Source: Neocallimastix lanati (nom. inval.) (lineage: Eukaryota > Neocallimastigomycota > Neocallimastigomycetes > Neocallimastigales > Neocallimastigaceae). From it: a stretch of DNA of 64,000 nucleotides. The notes under the pieces are model-generated. The model saw nothing but the letters and a program-made list of their open reading frames with translations. It ran no database searches and had not been told where the DNA came from. The stretch is taken from contig JACVTC010000055.1 in assembly GCA_016946835.1 (NCBI GenBank), positions 425,001 to 489,000 of the forward strand, written 5' to 3'. The translations under genes and the position numbers were made by a program. Positions 61,997 to 64,000 of this stretch are shown in pieces (the stretch's first letter is position 1; every line of letters begins with the position of its first letter).

Positions 61997-62989
61997 TTAT
62001 TTGGATTATGATATTAATATATATGAAAAGAGTTAATAGTAATTTTTTAATATTAATATGATAATAATAGGAAACCATTTTATATTAATATACGAAAATT
62101 TATTAAGTAGAAAAATATTTTAATTGCCTTTCGATGGATTTTATCAAATTTTTAATAATAAATAATAAATAATAAATAATAAATAATAAATAGTAAATAT
62201 TATTAATAATAAATAATATATAATATATAATAATAACAATTATAGCAATTATAACAATTAATTATAATAATAATAACAAATAATATATAACAATAATAAC
62301 AATTAATAATAATAATATATAATATATAATAGTAATAATTAAAACAATTAATTATAATAATAATAACAATTAATAATAATAATACAAATAATAAATAATT
62401 ATAATAATAGCAATAACAATTATTATAATATAATAATTAATTATATTATAATAATAATATATCATAATAATTAATAATACTAATAATTATACTAATAAAA
62501 TAATAATAATCAAAAATATAAATTTTATGAATTAAAAGTTGTTAATTATAAATGTTAAGAATCATTATTTTTATATATATATTTACTATGGAAATAATTA
62601 ATCATAGAATGTTATTTATAATAACAAAACAAAAATAAAAAAAAATAAAAAAAAAAAAAAAAAAGATACATAAAAAACTGAGTTTTATTAAGATAATTAT
62701 CATTTTTGCTCATTTTTGCTTTTTAGCTTTATTTTATCTATTCTTTTATTTATTTTGATGTATTTAAATTATTAAAATACATCATAATATAATAATATTT
62801 AAATAATAGAATATTTAAATTTAATAATTATTTTAAAAAAAAAAAAGATAAACCATGTTAAACTTACACAATGATGGTTAAATACGGTCAGTTTCAAATT
62901 ATTTCAATTTAATTTATATTTGTATTATTATGATGATAAATAAATTATAGATGTCTTGTATGTTAAGTCAAATGTTTATTAAATTTATA

Positions 62990-63038
<49 letters not shown>

Positions 63039-63190
63039 TAAAAAAAAAACGTGAAATTTAATTAATAGTCCATACAAAGATGAAAGTCAAAAAATAAAAA
63101 AATAATATTTTACTATTATTTTTTTTTTTTTTTTTTTATTTTTTTTTCACTAATGATAATTTAATATATTTTAAATTAGAGTATATTTTA
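60338..63190. other. Intergenic, 2.9 kb, repeat-rich, no gene seen
   Basis: 3' flank of the beta-glucosidase. A-rich UTR-like sequence to about 60700, a duplicated ATTAAAAAATGAATTATC segment with T runs (61145-61260), AAT-type arrays (61384-61575, 62155-62520) and a 45-nt T run (61950-61994). No exon with conserved protein sequence. Confidence 0.5.
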
Positions 63191-63310
63191 AATAATAATT
63201 TTTTATAAATAATAATAATTTTTTATAAATAATAATAATTTTTTATAAATAATAATAATTTTTTATAAATAATAATAATTTTTTATAAATAATAATAATT
63301 TATTTTAAAT
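63191..63310. repeat. 20-bp minisatellite
   Basis: Five identical copies of AATAATAATTTTTTATAAAT (63191-63290) and a sixth diverged one. Confidence 0.95.
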
Positions 63311-64000
63311 AAGAATATAATATTATAACTATTCTATTTTTTTTTATCATTTTTTTATTTACTAATATGATTTATTAATTTTTATTTTTTTATTTCATAT
63401 CATTTATTATTATTATTATTTATTAATTATTAATTATTATTATTATTATTATTTATTAATTATTAATTATTATTATTATTTTTTTTTTTTTTTTTTTTTT
63501 TTTTGGGTTTATTTTTTAATTTCATTTTGGTGAATAATAAAATAAATTAATACTTTTAATTAAAATTTTCTAAATATTTTTTGAAACTTAACAAAAAAAT
63601 AAAAAATAAAAATAAAAATAAAAAAAAAAATAAAAAAAATAAACATTTAATAATAAATAAAATTATCCAAAATTATATTAAATTTTAATTAAATCCATTA
63701 TATATTAAAGTATAGTTCAATATATATAATTCAATTAATATAATTTATTTATGATATTTTTATATTTTTATATATTTTCTATATTTTTAAATTTTTTTTT
63801 TTTTTGGTTTAATTTATTAAATTGGATAAAATTAATTTTCGTTCTATTTAAATTTAATTACTATTATTATTGTTATATAATAAACAATAGCTTCTGTTTA
63901 AAATGAAGAAAAAATGGTTGATCAACTCCTATATATTACTATTATCAAAAAATAAAAAAAAAAAAAATAAAAAAAAAAGAAAAGAAAAGAAAAAAAAGAA
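63311..64000. other. End of window, A/T-rich, nothing recognised
   Basis: A duplicated ATTATTTATTAATTATTAATT block (63399-63480) followed by a T run, then A-rich sequence to the end. No gene start or exon could be supported. Confidence 0.5.

Overview
The window looks like nuclear DNA of an anaerobic gut (rumen-type) chytrid fungus, phylum Neocallimastigomycota. The reasons are extreme A+T content, long A/T homopolymers and AAT/ATT arrays, small GT-AG introns with T-rich interiors, asparagine-rich proteins, and a secreted family-3 beta-glucosidase with three C-terminal fungal dockerin (CBM10-like) modules, the hallmark of gut-fungal cellulosomes. No rRNA, tRNA, CRISPR or prokaryotic operon was seen.

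Layout. 0.1-2.8 kb is a graveyard of retroelements: a plus-strand LTR/primer-site relic, a minus-strand Ty1/copia gag-protease relic and a LINE fragment. A ribosome-type (SSB-like) Hsp70 gene lies at 3.3-5.6 kb (minus). A palindrome-rich stretch (6.5-7.4 kb) precedes two further LINE relics (7.4-9.1 and 10.0-10.8 kb). A BFR1-like coiled-coil mRNP protein is at 11.9-13.8 kb (minus). About 5 kb of repeats follow, including a heptamer array and a MITE-like inverted-repeat family. Four multi-exon plus-strand housekeeping genes come next: proteasome ubiquitin receptor RPN13/ADRM1 (18.9-21.2 kb), tRNA-dihydrouridine synthase DUS1 (21.8-24.9 kb), a makorin-type RING E3 with a very long Asn/Ser tail (26.8-30.2 kb), and a Vps3844/DUF3844 membrane protein (31.9-33.4 kb).

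34.1-43.9 kb holds a broken minus-strand gene resembling raffinose synthase/alkaline alpha-galactosidase (GH36-like, Sip1). It is split by an apparently intact, very young 6.4-kb Ty1/copia element (35,014-41,445) with two 241-bp LTRs that look identical. 44.9-46.8 kb is a 5'-truncated LINE with a poly(A) tail and a perfect 44-bp target-site duplication. An SR-rich protein with an SCI1-like C-terminus (48.1-49.8 kb), an orphan Cys/His protein (52.4-53.9 kb) and the dockerin-bearing beta-glucosidase (57.3-60.3 kb) complete the genes. The last 3.7 kb is repeat-rich and seems non-coding.

The genes do not form a pathway cluster. RPN13 and makorin both act in the ubiquitin-proteasome system, SSB Hsp70 and BFR1 both act around translating ribosomes, and the GH3 enzyme belongs to extracellular plant-fibre breakdown. 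The most notable points are: the copia primer-binding site matches the anticodon arm of eukaryotic tRNA-Lys(CUU), suggesting half-tRNA priming; the copia element lies inside a decayed carbohydrate-active gene; the LINE has a long perfect duplication; and every frameshift examined in the LINE and the GH36-like pseudogene falls in an A/T homopolymer. Exon boundaries were set by hand from splice signals, reading frame and family conservation.
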